DNA of 64,000 bases from Gnetum montanum. Its lineage: Eukaryota > Streptophyta > Gnetopsida > Gnetales > Gnetaceae. The notes under the pieces are model-generated. The model ran no database searches and was not told the DNA's origin. It worked only from the letters and a program-made list of their open reading frames with translations. The stretch covers positions 377,127 through 441,126 of the forward strand of contig MNCI01023340.1 of the NCBI GenBank assembly GCA_015680685.1, in the 5' to 3' direction. A program made the translations under genes and the position numbers. Numbering within the stretch: the first letter of the stretch is position 1; the number at the start of each line of letters is the position of its first letter. Positions 21,790 through 33,559 of this stretch are shown here, piece by piece.

Positions 21790-24634
21790 ATTCCTAGGTG
21801 ATGGAGGTTCCTGATGTTCTAAAGGACCTTCACTAGCTTTAGGCATGTGTGGTGGTTGAGGCAACTATGGCTATCCTGCTATGGCTACAACCTCTAGTGG
21901 ATGGTGAAAGGAATCTAGTAATGGCTTCATCTTCTCCTCCTTACTGTGGGGATTCTTCATAGTCCATGTAGCATCTCCAATGTGGGCTGGAATGGGGATA
22001 TCCCACAAATAGGGAATTACTAAGAAAAACTCTTTAACATTAGCAAACTAGGTAGTGAATTATTTATGTTTGATGTTGAATGCCTTGATTGCATTTTGTA
22101 GCTCCTACTAGTCATTTATTCTTTTGGCCAACTTCTTGGTTGTAGATCTCTAATCAGTGTATTCTCCCTTGAGAACCTCGAGTTCCACATTTGCCACCAC
22201 AAGCTTTTTCTTGTTGTCCTTGCGGTACTTGAACTTAGCCTCATACAATAAGTATAAGCTAGCCACTTACTTCTCTAGTTCTAACCATGGTTTTTTGGCA
22301 GTTAACATAGCCAGATTTTCATATCGGAGATTGGAAAGCTCCATGTATTCTATCATCTCCTTAATCTACAACTCCTTCATGTAGATTTCTACCTTATTGT
22401 AGGTATCTATCCCATTAATGATAAGTTGCCAGATTTCTCTTCCTTGCTAGAGTTTCTAGAGGGTTTCATTTACTTTTTCCTTCATCAACTAGATGTGCTT
22501 TTCATTAAATTCCTTCTGTAGATCAACCTAATCTCTGTAATGATCCTTGGCTCTCTTAAATTTGAGAGCCTATGATTTCTAGGTGACTACTTCTATTGCA
22601 ATCTTTTGGTGAAAGGCACAAACCTCCTCCATCGAGAGGTTTCTATTTTCAGTTGCCAATCTCCTTAGCTCTATCTTCGCTCTAGCTAGTTTCTCCTACT
22701 ATTGATGGATAAAGTTTATTAGTTATTGTTTATGATCATTAACATTTTGTAGGTGATGGTTCTCTATAGTCAGTTTCACATTCTCCTGGCAGGTTAGATC
22801 CAAGGCCTTCTAAATTTTGTGTTGGGTAGCCTCTACTAAGAATTAGTAGAACACCGCTGTCTCCATTACATGCTCAACCCCTTTCAGTCTAGTGTAAAGT
22901 TGTTCAAGAGCTTCATCTCTTGTCAATGCTAGGTTGAGAAATGTAGGGTTGACAATTTGGCCTCTTAATTCAGCAACTTTAGTAGCCAAGCATTCATTCA
23001 ACTCCTTAGCTATTTCGAGTTTCCCTTCCAAGATGATGTTTTTGCCCCTTACCTCTAGTAGCTTAGATTAGGTTGCAGCAATACTATCTAGAAGATCAAA
23101 GACATCCAAAAGTGGCTGCTTGGTTCCCACAAGTTGATCCAGTAATTCTTCATATTGTGCTATGCTTAATCTACTACTTATGGTTCCTATGGAGGTCTAC
23201 ACATCTTTGAGTGTAATGGCATCTAGTACATATGTTGCATGTGTATTGAGTGTTTTAGCAATTCTATTAGCAAACATCTCTACTACTATCTCCTACCCTT
23301 GGTGCTACATTAGTAACACTATTTCCCCCTTTCCTTCCTCTAATTATTCATGGTATTGCTAGAGATTTTTGGAAGTGGTTTCTCTTCTGCGAGAGATACC
23401 ATAACTTCTTTAGCATTAGGATTTGACCTCATGGACAACTACATTTGTTGGGCCAAGAAAATAGATCCACCTCCATGCATCAGGCTAACTATTTGGGCCA
23501 CCTCATTTAGGTGACTCATCATTAGCAAGTACATAGATGGGTCCCTACCACTCATGCCTACTCATTACTCTTATTCACTCAAGAGCTATTCTCAATATTC
23601 ATGCAACTATTGGGCTATTGTAGTGTCTAGCATAGTTGTTTGAGTGGTAGGTGGAGGTGGTGGTTGCTACTCCTCTTCTTGAATGATTGTTCAGGTGTTT
23701 TTTCTTTCATCATTTCTACCCAATTAGCAATTAGAGCATGCCTAATAGCATCACTTATATAATATACTATCCCTCATCTCCAATAGATTTTCCTAATGAG
23801 GCATGGAAAGGGGAGTGCCTTCCTTCCATGTTCATTTTCTTTAAACCACTTCTCTATATCTTGACAGATCAACTATGGAAGGTTGACAAGGAATTTCCCA
23901 CTCAGAGTAGTACATACATAGGTAAAAAAGGTAATGATTTTACTAGGCCTTACCATGGGGTTTAGGTGAAAGGTGAAAATCTTGTAGTGAATTCTTTCTT
24001 TTAATGTGAGCATGTCATACTTCTTGTGCTTGATACCATAGCACCATTGTATCCATTTCTTTTTAATTTTGGGGTTTTCCTACATTGGAATCTCAGTGAG
24101 ATTCGTCCCTACTTCTAGCAACCCATGCTCTTCAATAGTGGCTTGCACCAAGTAGGACACTAAGATGTCCTTGATTTTGACCATTGAACTCGCCTACTTG
24201 TTGTTCTAGAATAAGAATGTCTCTCCCATGTACCACTTCCCAGTTGAAGTGATAATTAGCCACATTGGAGAGGTCTTCAGTTGGTCCTATAACTTTGTTA
24301 GGTGCTTACTCTAGGAAAGAGCTAAAGTTTAACTTCTATAGCACTATTTTTTGGACTTCCCTTGATTAGATTTGATTTAGGTAGGCTTCTGTGAAGGTCA
24401 CCTCAAGGTTTTCTTACTAAGCTAGTGCCTCATCCCCATGGGGATGCTTTATTGCTAGTGATGGTTCTAGAATCTAATGAATAGATTCCACTTCAACCTC
24501 TTTCCTAAGAGGACCCATGGCATGGGTTGCAAGTGATTCTTCCTAGGCTTGTTATTTGCCCCTTCTTGTTCTTGGATGTTTTTCCTTTTATTGAGATGAT
24601 CTCCTTCCTATGTGTGCTTCCCTTTTGATGCCAT
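21790..24634 (-). pseudogene. Extra 3' ORF of element B: PF20167-like domain plus long coiled coil, broken
   Basis: The likely start is the ATG at 24632-24634 (minus), giving MASKGKHT then a Lys/Arg-rich stretch (NKRKNIQEQEG). The central region (about 24180-23785) has EEHGLLEVGTNLTEIP, LTLKERIHYKI, ITFFTYV and NLP, then DIEKWFKENEHG and LPFPCLIRK, which line up in order with element C (LTLEER, ISTFV, NLPQ, FKEKK, LPFPCLIRK). I match this to the plant-transposon domain PF20167 from memory only. The C-terminal half is coiled-coil-like, for example LEIAKELNECLATKVAEL at 23031-22843 and the RNLSMEE word near 22630 also found in C. Total length was probably about 900 residues. Stops are mostly TAG/TAA at Gln positions. 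No transmembrane segment is seen, so it does not look like an envelope gene. Confidence 0.6.
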
Positions 24635-25059
24635 CTGCGGTCACAACAAATCCATGGATTAGTAGATATAACATGTAACTTTGGATATTTTGAGTACCTT
24701 ATATTATCAATTAGTTACACTTGGCTAAGGTTAGACCATGGTATGATTATTTTATTCCTATTTTATTAATTAATTTTCATTATAAGTGTCACCAGAGTTT
24801 GTTGGGAGGGTTTAGCTTCTGTAATTTGATATTTAAATGTTGATTTCTTAGTTAAACCTTTGTGGGAGTGAAAAAAATCGCAAAAAATTTTCTACCAAAA
24901 ATACCACATTTATGGTCTGCATGACTAAGAACTTACCTCCAATAGCTACAGGGTTGAAGAACAAAGATATTTGGATAAATGGTTAGGAATTATGGACTTT
25001 GGAAGGTTTTGGGCTATGAAAATTTGCAAAACTTCCTTAGCGTTTGTGAGAAAATGTGA

Positions 25060-25220
25060 AAATTTCAAAGGGGAATTATGCATATTTATACTATTTTTAT
25101 GCTACGTCGATGAGGCCACATATACAAGGCCTCATATATGCATAAACTTTGTAGATGGGGCCTTGCATATAGGATCTGTAGATGAAATTTTAAAATGTGA
25201 ATATCTTGAAAAATACAAGG
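25060..25220 (-). promoter_or_regulatory. Internal U3-like promoter candidate upstream of the extra ORF in element B
   Basis: The plus-strand text CATATTTATACTATTTTTATGCTACGTCGATGAGGCC (25081-25117, quoted here in pieces: CATATTTATACT, then GCTACGTCGATGAGGCC) closely follows the LTR's GCATTTATAGACT then GCTACATCAATGAGGCC at 21327-21366. GATGGGGCCTTG-type words follow in both. Read on the minus strand this is an array of U3 motifs, then a TATA box (GTATAAATAT), then a pyrimidine-rich leader running toward the extra ORF. Element C has the same layout with its own subfamily's motifs. Confidence 0.5.
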
Positions 25221-26780
25221 AATTTTTGAATGAATTTGGAGTTCATGGAGTCCCAGAAAGGCCAAGAATATGATGAAATCATTGAAAAGGTCTTTGAAAG
25301 CTCAAAAATTCAAAAATTTTATGGAGAACATGTGTATTGAATAAAATAAGGAGAATATGGTTGGATGTAGAAGATGGGTGTACGAAAGATTCTAATTGTA
25401 AGAATGCCTAAGCATAAGGTGCTTAATGAACGCAACCAAGAGATGTGTAAGTGGATCCTTCCCATAGTAGACACATGCTTTGTTTTCCCTTGCATAACCT
25501 CAACCTAAGAAGTCCATGAGCCCCATAGGTGATTAATGATTGATGAAAGTTAAGTATCAACACCCAGAAGATTCTACCCAAGACAAAGTTACTGAATCAA
25601 GAACATGGACACTAGCAACAAAGTGAGTTACAAGCAACATAGATGGATGATGGTGCAGGTGGAATGGAATTTTGAATTGAGGTCATAAGAAGTCCCTTGT
25701 GGATTTGTGTTTAAATTACCTAAGAAGATCCACCCTTAGTCTAGACCAAAACCAACCCCTTTCAATGACTTCATATGACTACTCCAAGACCAATCCACCT
25801 CCTCAAGACACAAGCGTATTCCCATATAATAACCACTATTCCATAAAGAGAAGAAAAGAGAAGTAGGAAGTGAGAGAGAGGGCCTTAGTTAGAAGGGGCC
25901 TTTAGTTATGGGTAACATGTCTTTTTAGTTTGACAACTAGTGCTTGTAGCCTATTTATTTGTTTAAAGGGTGTGCTTTGAATTTTCATCATGTGTTTTTT
26001 TTTTGTTTTTTTTTTCATTTTTTTCCTTTTTGGATGGGAACCACACCATGTAAAGACTTTATTGAACTTATTATTATTGATCAACATGGAATGGTAAGAA
26101 GTCTATGAAAACACTCATGCACTTGAGCAAGTAGAAAAGCTAAAAAAGTATTAAGTTCCCTTGAAGTCACATTGTATGCAAACTTTTGAATCCTTCCTAA
26201 TTCTAGAAATTACCAAGATCACAAATTTATTAAAAGTTTATTTAATGAAAAGGGACCTCAAACTTCCAAAACAAGGAAAAACATATATTTTGTGGATGGG
26301 TGGATGTCGTGGACTCACTGCTTGTTCCATGAAAATGAAACCATGACTTAGCCATTAATACAAAAATTTAAAAATAGAAACTAGACATTAGCAAATAAAA
26401 CATTAAGCATAAACTACCATTAGTAATAGCTATAGCACCATTGTGCTCTATTGGCACAAAGCATGTTTATTAACAAAAAATTAGAAAATCCCACTAAAAT
26501 AAAGTAAAATATATAAGAAATATTTAAATGTACTAACAATGTTGTAAAATATAAAATGGTATAAAAGAGGAAGAATTTTTAAAATAAAAAAGATGTAAAA
26601 TAAACAATTTGCATAGACAAAAATGTGTAAAAAAAAATAGAAAAACTATGGAACCACATATATGATTAGCATGGATGGCCATCTTTCCCATAAATAAGTT
26701 GGAAGGAGGAGATCTAAAAAATTTAGTGTGGTTGCCTATTTGTTGAGGTGTTTGTTGCACTAGCTTACTTTGGCTCATGG
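25221..26780 (-). other. Post-pol region of element B
   Basis: No domain is recognised. It shares blocks with A and H: GTGGATCC-TTCCCATAGTAG near 25450, CAAGTGCTTGTAGCC near 25940, a T-rich run at 25988-26030, and GGGTGGATGTCGTGGACTCAC near 26297. These blocks lie in the same order in all four copies, so this is a conserved untranslated region rather than a gene. Confidence 0.6.
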
Positions 26781-27576
26781 AAAGGCTTTATTTATTGGAT
26801 GTTAACCAACTACATTTTTTTTGAGCTTTCAGGTTTGTATATAATCATGTCCCCAGAAGAAAAATTTTTATCAAGCATATAAAGTCCCTCCCACAACATT
26901 TGAAATTTTTTTTTTTAAGGTATGTGTGGGGAATTCTAATAGAAAACCTTATCTCCTAGTTGAAATTTTACTTTCTATATTCTAAGATCATGATGTTGTT
27001 TATTGAATGACTTGTGCACTTCATTCAAAGATAGGGCTACCAATCAATTTTCATCTATCAGATTTAGGTTGATCAATCTTTCTTTTTGTGCTAGACTTAG
27101 GTTAAGATCCAATTCACAGGTTGTTGAGAGTGTACAAAGCTTGAATTGAATTGGAAGCACTAGAAGTTTACCATACACTAGCTCATAGGGAGAGTAGCCA
27201 ATAGAGTGTTTCCATGTTAAGTAATAGGTCCAAAGGGCATTATTGAGTTTTGCACTCTAGTCTCTCCTATATTTACTAATAGTTCTTGTTAGAATCTTTG
27301 TGATCTCCTTATTAGTTACCTTTGCTTGACCATTGGCTTGGGGGTGATAGGGTGTTGTTAATTTATGTTCAACCCCTAAGTGTTGCATGATTTTTTGAAA
27401 AGTGGCACCTATAAAATGGGTTTTGTTGTCAGAAATCAATGCACATGGCACCCCAAACCTATTCACAAAATTTTTTTTGTACAGATCAAGAAATAATGGA
27501 TGATGTACACCCAGTGATGGCTACTACTTCTATGCATTTGGTACACTAGTAAATGATGATAATTATATATTCCTTC
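26781..27576 (-). pseudogene. Element B integrase, C-terminal part (left of insertion H)
   Basis: An open segment at 27466-27257 reads NRFGVPCALISDNKTHFIG (second catalytic Asp in SDN), then PYHPQANGQAKVTN. The position of the DDE glutamate, 36 residues after that Asp, is Lys (codon AAG, 27322-27320, minus). The C-terminal part (WAY-like, then a LVYGKL-like stretch near 27150) is decayed. The reading is cut at 27577 by element H and resumes at 37633. Confidence 0.85.
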
Positions 27577-27581
27577 CTATT

Positions 27582-28454
27582 TGATAAAATGTGTTTTTTT
27601 GGCCAAAACATTGGGTACATGACATTGGGGCCATGATGTCGTGTACATGATGTTAGGGCCTAGCTCCAATGTTAGGTGTCCAACATTGGGGTATATATCC
27701 TAGCCTATAAATATAGTGCCTGGGTCCTAGTTTTTGCAAAGTTTAGAGTTTAGGTTTCAATTTTCAAGCAAGGTAGTGAAGCTCTTGCCATTTCTTTTCC
27801 TCAGAGTTAGAATATTTTCTGAGTGCCTGCAGAAGGAGTCTAAAGTGTGTATGATTCTTTATTCAAGCATTGATGTACCTAAGTGCAGTAGTGTGACAGG
27901 ACTAAAATAAACTCTTTTGACAATCCTTGCATCACTGAGAATAGCTTAATATTTTATTTATTGCATTTTACTTTCTTACTCTTTCTTTTAATGCATTTGA
28001 ATTAGCAATTTATTTCCAGAAATTAATGAAGATGAGAACAACCACTTCAAACATTCATATAGTACTTGGTAACCTAGCAAGGCTTAATGTTTAGTAGCCA
28101 AATAGTGCTATATCTATTCAAGATGTGTTCTAGAAAGTGAGATGGTTACTTGTGTTAGGGTAACTAGACAGTAGAAAATTTAGCTTTTAATCTACTCGAA
28201 TCTTTATTCTTGTTATAGGTGATTACATCCATAAAATATAAAATGGAAAAAATTCATATGTCTCAATTACACTTAAACCATACCCTTGAGCCTTACAAGT
28301 GTAGTTGGGAAGACAATGAATGTTCTTAATGTGATTTCACTTCCTAGGGAAACTAGTGCATAAGATAAATATAGGTCCACAGAATTTAACTAGATCATGC
28401 GTAATGACTTAGTAATTCGTATGGTTGGATGTAGGGGTACCTCATCGCTTATCA
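27582..28454 (+). repeat. 5' LTR of element H
   Basis: It runs from TGATAAAATG to GCTTATCA. The U3 array (about 27601-27695) has ACATTGGG, GTACATGA and GGGGCC words. A TATA box follows (CCTATAAATATAG, 27708). AATAAA-type signals lie downstream. It is 48 bases longer than the 3' copy, mostly because of extra array units. Confidence 0.92.
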
Positions 28455-28473
28455 TTGGCACTATTGCCAAGGA
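28455..28473 (+). other. Primer-binding site of element H
   Basis: TTGGCACTATTGCCAAGGA directly follows the LTR. It resembles the common plant PBS TGGCGCCGTTGCCGGGGA (complement of the tRNA-Asp 3' end) with four transition-type changes consistent with C-to-T decay. Confidence 0.85.
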
Positions 28474-28614
28474 TCTTTTTGTTGTTTTGTGTGCTATCTA
28501 GGACCTAGTGAAAAGTATTGAAATCATTGGAATAAACCTTAGAGTCATATCTTATTTCATAATTACTACAACAAATTCTCATAGCACATTATGATTTTTA
28601 TTCGCTAACTAAAA

Positions 28615-31170
28615 ATGTCTTCTTCTCATAGGAGCGCTTCTACACCCAAGGCCAATAGAGTTAATCTACCAAAGACTCAATAGTATAAAATTATATATAC
28701 TTATCCTAATGAGTATGTACTAAATTTTACCTTCATCCTACACCAAGATGAACATTTCTGGTGGCATGACATGTAGGGCAACATTGTGTTACTGCCCAAT
28801 TGTGCTACTCCTGCAATGCTCTATCAAATGCTTGCACGATGTGGTCTTCAAGACTACCATGGGGAATATATTCTGGAATATTTTAATGCTAGGGATTATC
28901 ATCCCACTGAAGCACAATGTTTGTGGGATTGATAGCTCGAGCAACGCTATGACTTTTTGAAGGGAACAGGACTTAACGATTCTCCATTCCTACTGTACCA
29001 ACAAGCTAGTGGGGAATCCTTCTTTAGGGGTTTTTTATTCAATGAAACTCCTCTCTTTGACTTTAGTGATGGAGGTCAAAATAAAAATCTACACTCCGTA
29101 GTTCACAATTCTAATTCTAGTAACAAGGTATCCAATGACAATGTAGGATCTAGAGGGGAAAGTCAAGACAGGGATGTGGACAAGAAGCACGATTGTGATC
29201 ATGGTCACGATCACCTAAGAGGTTGTAGTAGGTACCATGATGGTGCTGATTCTCCTTCCCCTTACCCTTCATCATCATCTTCTTCTTATTAATCTAATCA
29301 TTACTGATGAAGGTGAGACCATGATGGAGGTGATCAAAATGAATGAAATGACCATTGGGATAGATAAGATCAAGGGCATAGATGTTTAAGAGAGGCACAT
29401 CGCCATGAATGAAGAGGTGGTAGAGGGCATCGTAAGATCCATGATCAAGGCCTTAATGAGCCTCTATTTGCTACCCAAAGTATGCTTAACATCATAGAGA
29501 TAGTCAAAATTCCAACAAGGCATGTGAAGGATAGTTGGATCAAATGGTTAGACATGAACAATATTCCTCAATTTGAAGGAGGATATAACTCTAATTCACA
29601 AAATCATCTTCAAGCTTTTCAAGATGCATGTGCATTACAAAACATAGAAAATGAGTGGTAGAAACTAAAGTTGTTCCCCAAGACACTTATCAAAGAAGCA
29701 GAAAAATGGTACCAGTCCATATAGCTGGAATCTATTAGATGATAGAGTACCATGCTTGAGTTGTTCAATGATAAGTATCAAACATACTCTAGAGTGTCCA
29801 ACTTAAGGAAGAAAATTCAAGGGTGGAAATAAGGAACACACAAAACCTTGTATGCTGCCTTTAGCCAATACTATGCCTTGATGCATAAATGCCCTAGCCA
29901 TGGTTATGCTTAATTAGATCAACTTTGCCACATTGTAGATGGGCTCCGTAATCAAACAAGGAAAACCCTTGGTGTCTATGACCAAGGGCAATTGTCAAAA
30001 GTAATTTCCTATTAGGTAAAAAGGTTAATAAAGTAGGTCATCAAAGAGGAAGATGAACTAAGAAAAAGAGAAAATGTAGAGGAGTACAACCATGATCCTT
30101 CCATCCATAAGAGGGAGGTTCGATTCTATGATAATGAGGATGAGTTTTTATTTGATGAAGGGATGCATAAGAAAGCCTTGCCACTCCAACAATTTCAATC
30201 TAAACTTATAGCCAAGGTTGATTAGTTAAGGGACTTGATATATAATAGATTTTAAGCTATTCTCAAAATTGCGGAGGAGTCCAAAGAACAAAATAGTGAG
30301 CATGAGTGCAAGAGGTGCAAGGAAGTTGAATATGCATATTATAAATGTAAGGGCAAGATTGCTACAATAGAAGAAGTTGTAGACAATGAATTAGATGATG
30401 ATCATGAGTGTGACATCTGTCAATACGAACATCCTAAGTGATGTTGCCCCATTATGTCACATCTATAGGAGTCTAGGATGTATGCCTTACATCCATGACT
30501 TACACAAAGGCAAATAGCTAGAAGGTTACCTTATCCTCAAGGTAATCTTAGGCAGTTCCACCAGCAACAATCATATTATCCAAGTGGAGCTGAACAACAA
30601 CCATATGAATAGTATCAACAATGGTAGCAACCACAATCATGGGTGCTAGCACTACCTAGGTAACAATATCCTTACAAGTAGCCTGATTCATATGGTTATC
30701 ATGTGTAGCAACCCATGTTTTCACATGACTCCTCTAGTCACATTTCTAATTTCTAGCCTCACTACCACCCTTCAAATTATTACCATGCTCATTCTCCACA
30801 TGAACGAAGGGATACCACCTATTATCCTTATCCTCCTCCTATCCCTACACATACTCCTCCTTTAGTTGCATAACTACCACCTACTCCACATATGTAAGGT
30901 TAACTACCCACTCAACTGCAATAACACAATGCTACAAGGGCTATTAATATGAAACCCAATCATCAATCAGAGGGGTCAAATTCCTAATCAAAGAAAATAC
31001 CTTTCTTTTGATCCCATGGTCCACCTAAGCCTTCACCTACACCCATGGTTAACAACCCTACTCCTACCTCTTCATCCATATCAAATTTTGTTAGGCCTTC
31101 AAACTAAACTTTGCAAAGGATCCATATCATAATGCTTACTCACACTATGTCTAATTGGATCCTTATAAGA
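28615..31170 (+). pseudogene. Element H gag, broken
   Basis: The start is ATG at 28615 (MSSSHRS), the same start word as in A and B. The N-terminal part includes YPNEYVLNF, HQDE and MLYQMLARCG, then an open stretch at 28957-29292 with SPFLLYQQASGESFFRG and a His/Asp-rich segment. The capsid core is at about 29480-30010 (TRHVKDSWIKW, MNNIPQFEGGYN, KLFPKTLIKEAE, STMLELFNDKYQ). The Cys-His motif CDICQYEHPK-stop-CCP lies at about 30405-30450. A Gln/Pro/Tyr-rich tail runs to the protease. Gag would coat the RNA and form the particle. Stops are mainly at former Gln and Trp codons. Confidence 0.85.
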
Positions 31171-31740
31171 AATCTTCTTAGGAAATTACCTAATCTTGGA
31201 AGTCCTCTAATTTATTTTCAGATTGCTAGGAATAAAATATGCAAGGCTCTTCTCAATTTAGGTTCTAGTGTTAATTTGATTTTTCATGAGATGTACATTA
31301 CCTAGAACTTGCCTCCTCTTAAGAAGAGGAACATTAGATTGGAATTGGAAAACCAATCCATCACTTTTCCATTGGGACTGAAAGAAGACATTGTGACCAC
31401 TGTCTATGGATGATCTTATCCTGTTGATTTCTTAGTAATCAAAGTGGAGAATTGTAAAGGGGACTTTCCAATCATTATGGGAAGGGCATGGCTAAGCATT
31501 ATTGATGCAAGAATGGACATCATAGATCTTTCCTTGGAGACATCTAAAGAAAATGCATTTGGAAAGATTGAGAAGAAGAGAGTTTCATGCATCATGTACA
31601 TCAATACTAGGTGCAATTGTGTGCAGAAACTTTGGTCCATAAAGTAAGCATCTATCTTTGCATGCAAGCAATGTGCACCAAAAGAAAAAATTCAAAGGTG
31701 TTTGTATGCAGTAGCCACAAAATAGTAGGGCACCTAGTGG
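31171..31740 (+). pseudogene. Element H protease, broken
   Basis: Retroviral-type aspartic protease segment. PLIYFQIARNK leads to the active-site region KALLNLGSSVNLI (31241-31280), where A has DSG, so the catalytic Asp is replaced by Asn. The flap-side part has PLGLKEDIVTTVYG and the closing helix has FPIIMGRAWLSIIDARMDI (within 31444-31647). It is cut into two open pieces by stops at 31300 and 31410. Confidence 0.8.
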
Positions 31741-31899
31741 CTGACTATTGATTTAGAAAAAAGAAAACTATGCATGAAACTAGCTGAGAGCCTAACATGT
31801 GAGTATGTCATGAGCATGGATGAACTTAAGCAAGTTCATCATCAACTCTTTGATGATACCCACTAGGGAGAGTTGGAAATTCCTGACAAATTTAAGAGC

Positions 31900-32960
31900 C
31901 CCTTGAACTAAAAACATTATTATACATAATGGAATATGTGTTTTTGAAAGATAAGAACCTAGTCATAATCAATTCAAATCTTACTCCAGGGCATAAACAA
32001 ATGTTGTTGAAAGTACTTAAAATATGGTTAGCAGCTTTTGCATGGTCATATCCTAAACTCATAGGGATTGATCATAGGATATGCTGGCATTTCATTTACA
32101 CCAACTTGGCCATGAAGCCAAAATGATAGCCACAAAGATGGTTGAACCTCAAATTAAAGCAAATCGTCAAGGGGAAAATTAAGAAAATCCTCAAAGTAGG
32201 GTTCATGTATCCCATTGCAGAGAGTGAGTGGAATAGCCATATTGTAATTGTGCAAAAGAAAGGTGGCAAGTGGCAAGTCTACATCGATTTTAGGCTATTG
32301 AACATGGTAACATTCAAAGATTACTTTTTGTTGTCATTTGTTGACTAAGTGCTCAACACAATATCTATGCATTACTACTATAGTTTTCTAGATGGTTATA
32401 GTGGCTATAACCAAATTCAAATTGCACCAAAAAACCAAGCAAAGACAACATTCATAAGTTACTGGGGGACTTTTGCATATCGCAAGATTCCATTTGATCT
32501 ATGTAATGCTCCTGCCGCATTCCAATACTTGGTCCTAAGCATTTTTCAATAGTAGATCAGTAGTGGTATCGAAGTATTCATGGATGACTTCTCCACCTAT
32601 GGAGCTACATTTGAGCAAGCCCTAAACTACCTTGAGCAAGTGCTAAAATAGTGTGTTGAAACCAACTCATGACTCAATTGGCAAAAAATTCACCTCATGG
32701 TCTAGGAGGGCATTGTATTAGGGCACAAAATATCACAAGTAAATATTCAGGTAGATCCTGAGAAAATAAGGATCATCCAAGGAATAACCCACCAACCAAA
32801 AATAGTTAAAGATGTTTGATCATTCCTTGGACATACTAGCTACTATCGATGCTTCATAGAGAATTTTTGTAAGATTGCAAAATTTTTGGTCAAGCTAATA
32901 GAGAAAGATGCTCCCTTTATCTAGACCACAAAATGTGAGAAAGCATTCTAGTAACTAAAG
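31900..32960 (+). pseudogene. Element H reverse transcriptase, broken
   Basis: Fingers: VGFMYPIAESEWNSHIVIVQKKGG (read in two parts, 32200-32270), then YIDFRLLNMVTFKDYF. Palm: FLDGYSGYNQIQI (32386-32425, first Asp) and PFDLCNAPAAFQ (32489-32525). The catalytic FMDD is at 32577-32588. Thumb/connection: GHKISQ, IIQGITHQP, FLGHTSYYRCFIENF (to 32880). Five or more stops and one frame change. The order and motifs are those of Athila-type Ty3 RT. Confidence 0.88.
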
Positions 32961-33400
32961 GAGAAGCTTGTAGAAACTCCAATCCTACAAGCACCTAACT
33001 AGTCTAGACCATTTCATATTATGACAGACACATCAAATTATGCCTTGGGAGCTGTGTTGATGTAGTTAGATAATAGAAAAAAACCATACTATATCCACTA
33101 TGCCAACCAAAGCATTGTGGATGCATAACTAAACGTCACCACTATAAAAAAAGAATTAATGGAGTGTTGTTTTTTCTAGAAAAGTTCAGGTACTATGTTC
33201 TTGGATATAAGGTGTTTGTGCACATTGATCATATTGCCATTTACTTCCTAATGAACAAGCCAATGGTGAGTCCTCATGTCATATGATGGCTAGTGATCTT
33301 GCAGGAATTCAATTTGATGATGGTAGATCAAAAGGACATTGAGAATGTGGTCACTAATCACTTGTCTCAATTGTGATGGGACAATAAAGAGGAAGAAATC
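32961..33400 (+). pseudogene. Element H RNase H, broken
   Basis: FHIMTDTSNYALGAVL near 33010 carries the first acidic residue. Then comes a KKELMECCF-like piece where the family has KELMVVVFALDKFR, then YKVFVHIDH (33200-33230) and IMARHLSQL-like VVTNHLSQL at 33347-33373, ending in the SRLR-type tail. There is a deletion or frameshift near 33165. No second, archaeal-type RNase H follows, which separates it from the Tat elements here. Confidence 0.75.
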
Positions 33401-33559
33401 CCATTATCTAATACATTTCCTGATCAACTCCTCTTTGCTGGGGTTTTAATTGGACAAATGGCCAATGAGCCAAAATGGTATGATAAAATTCTCATCTGTC
33501 TTCTCACTCAGGAGATGCCACAAAGGTTGGACCACTAGAAGAAAAAAAAATTTCTTGAT

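Noticed and set aside
21790-24634. Extra ORF as an Athila envelope-like gene
   Set aside because: The position fits, but no signal peptide, membrane segment or glycoprotein-like pattern is visible. The conserved words fit a plant-transposon domain better.
24971-25273. A 100-codon plus-strand frame
   Set aside because: It is antisense to the internal U3-like module of element B, is not conserved in C, and has no recognisable domain.
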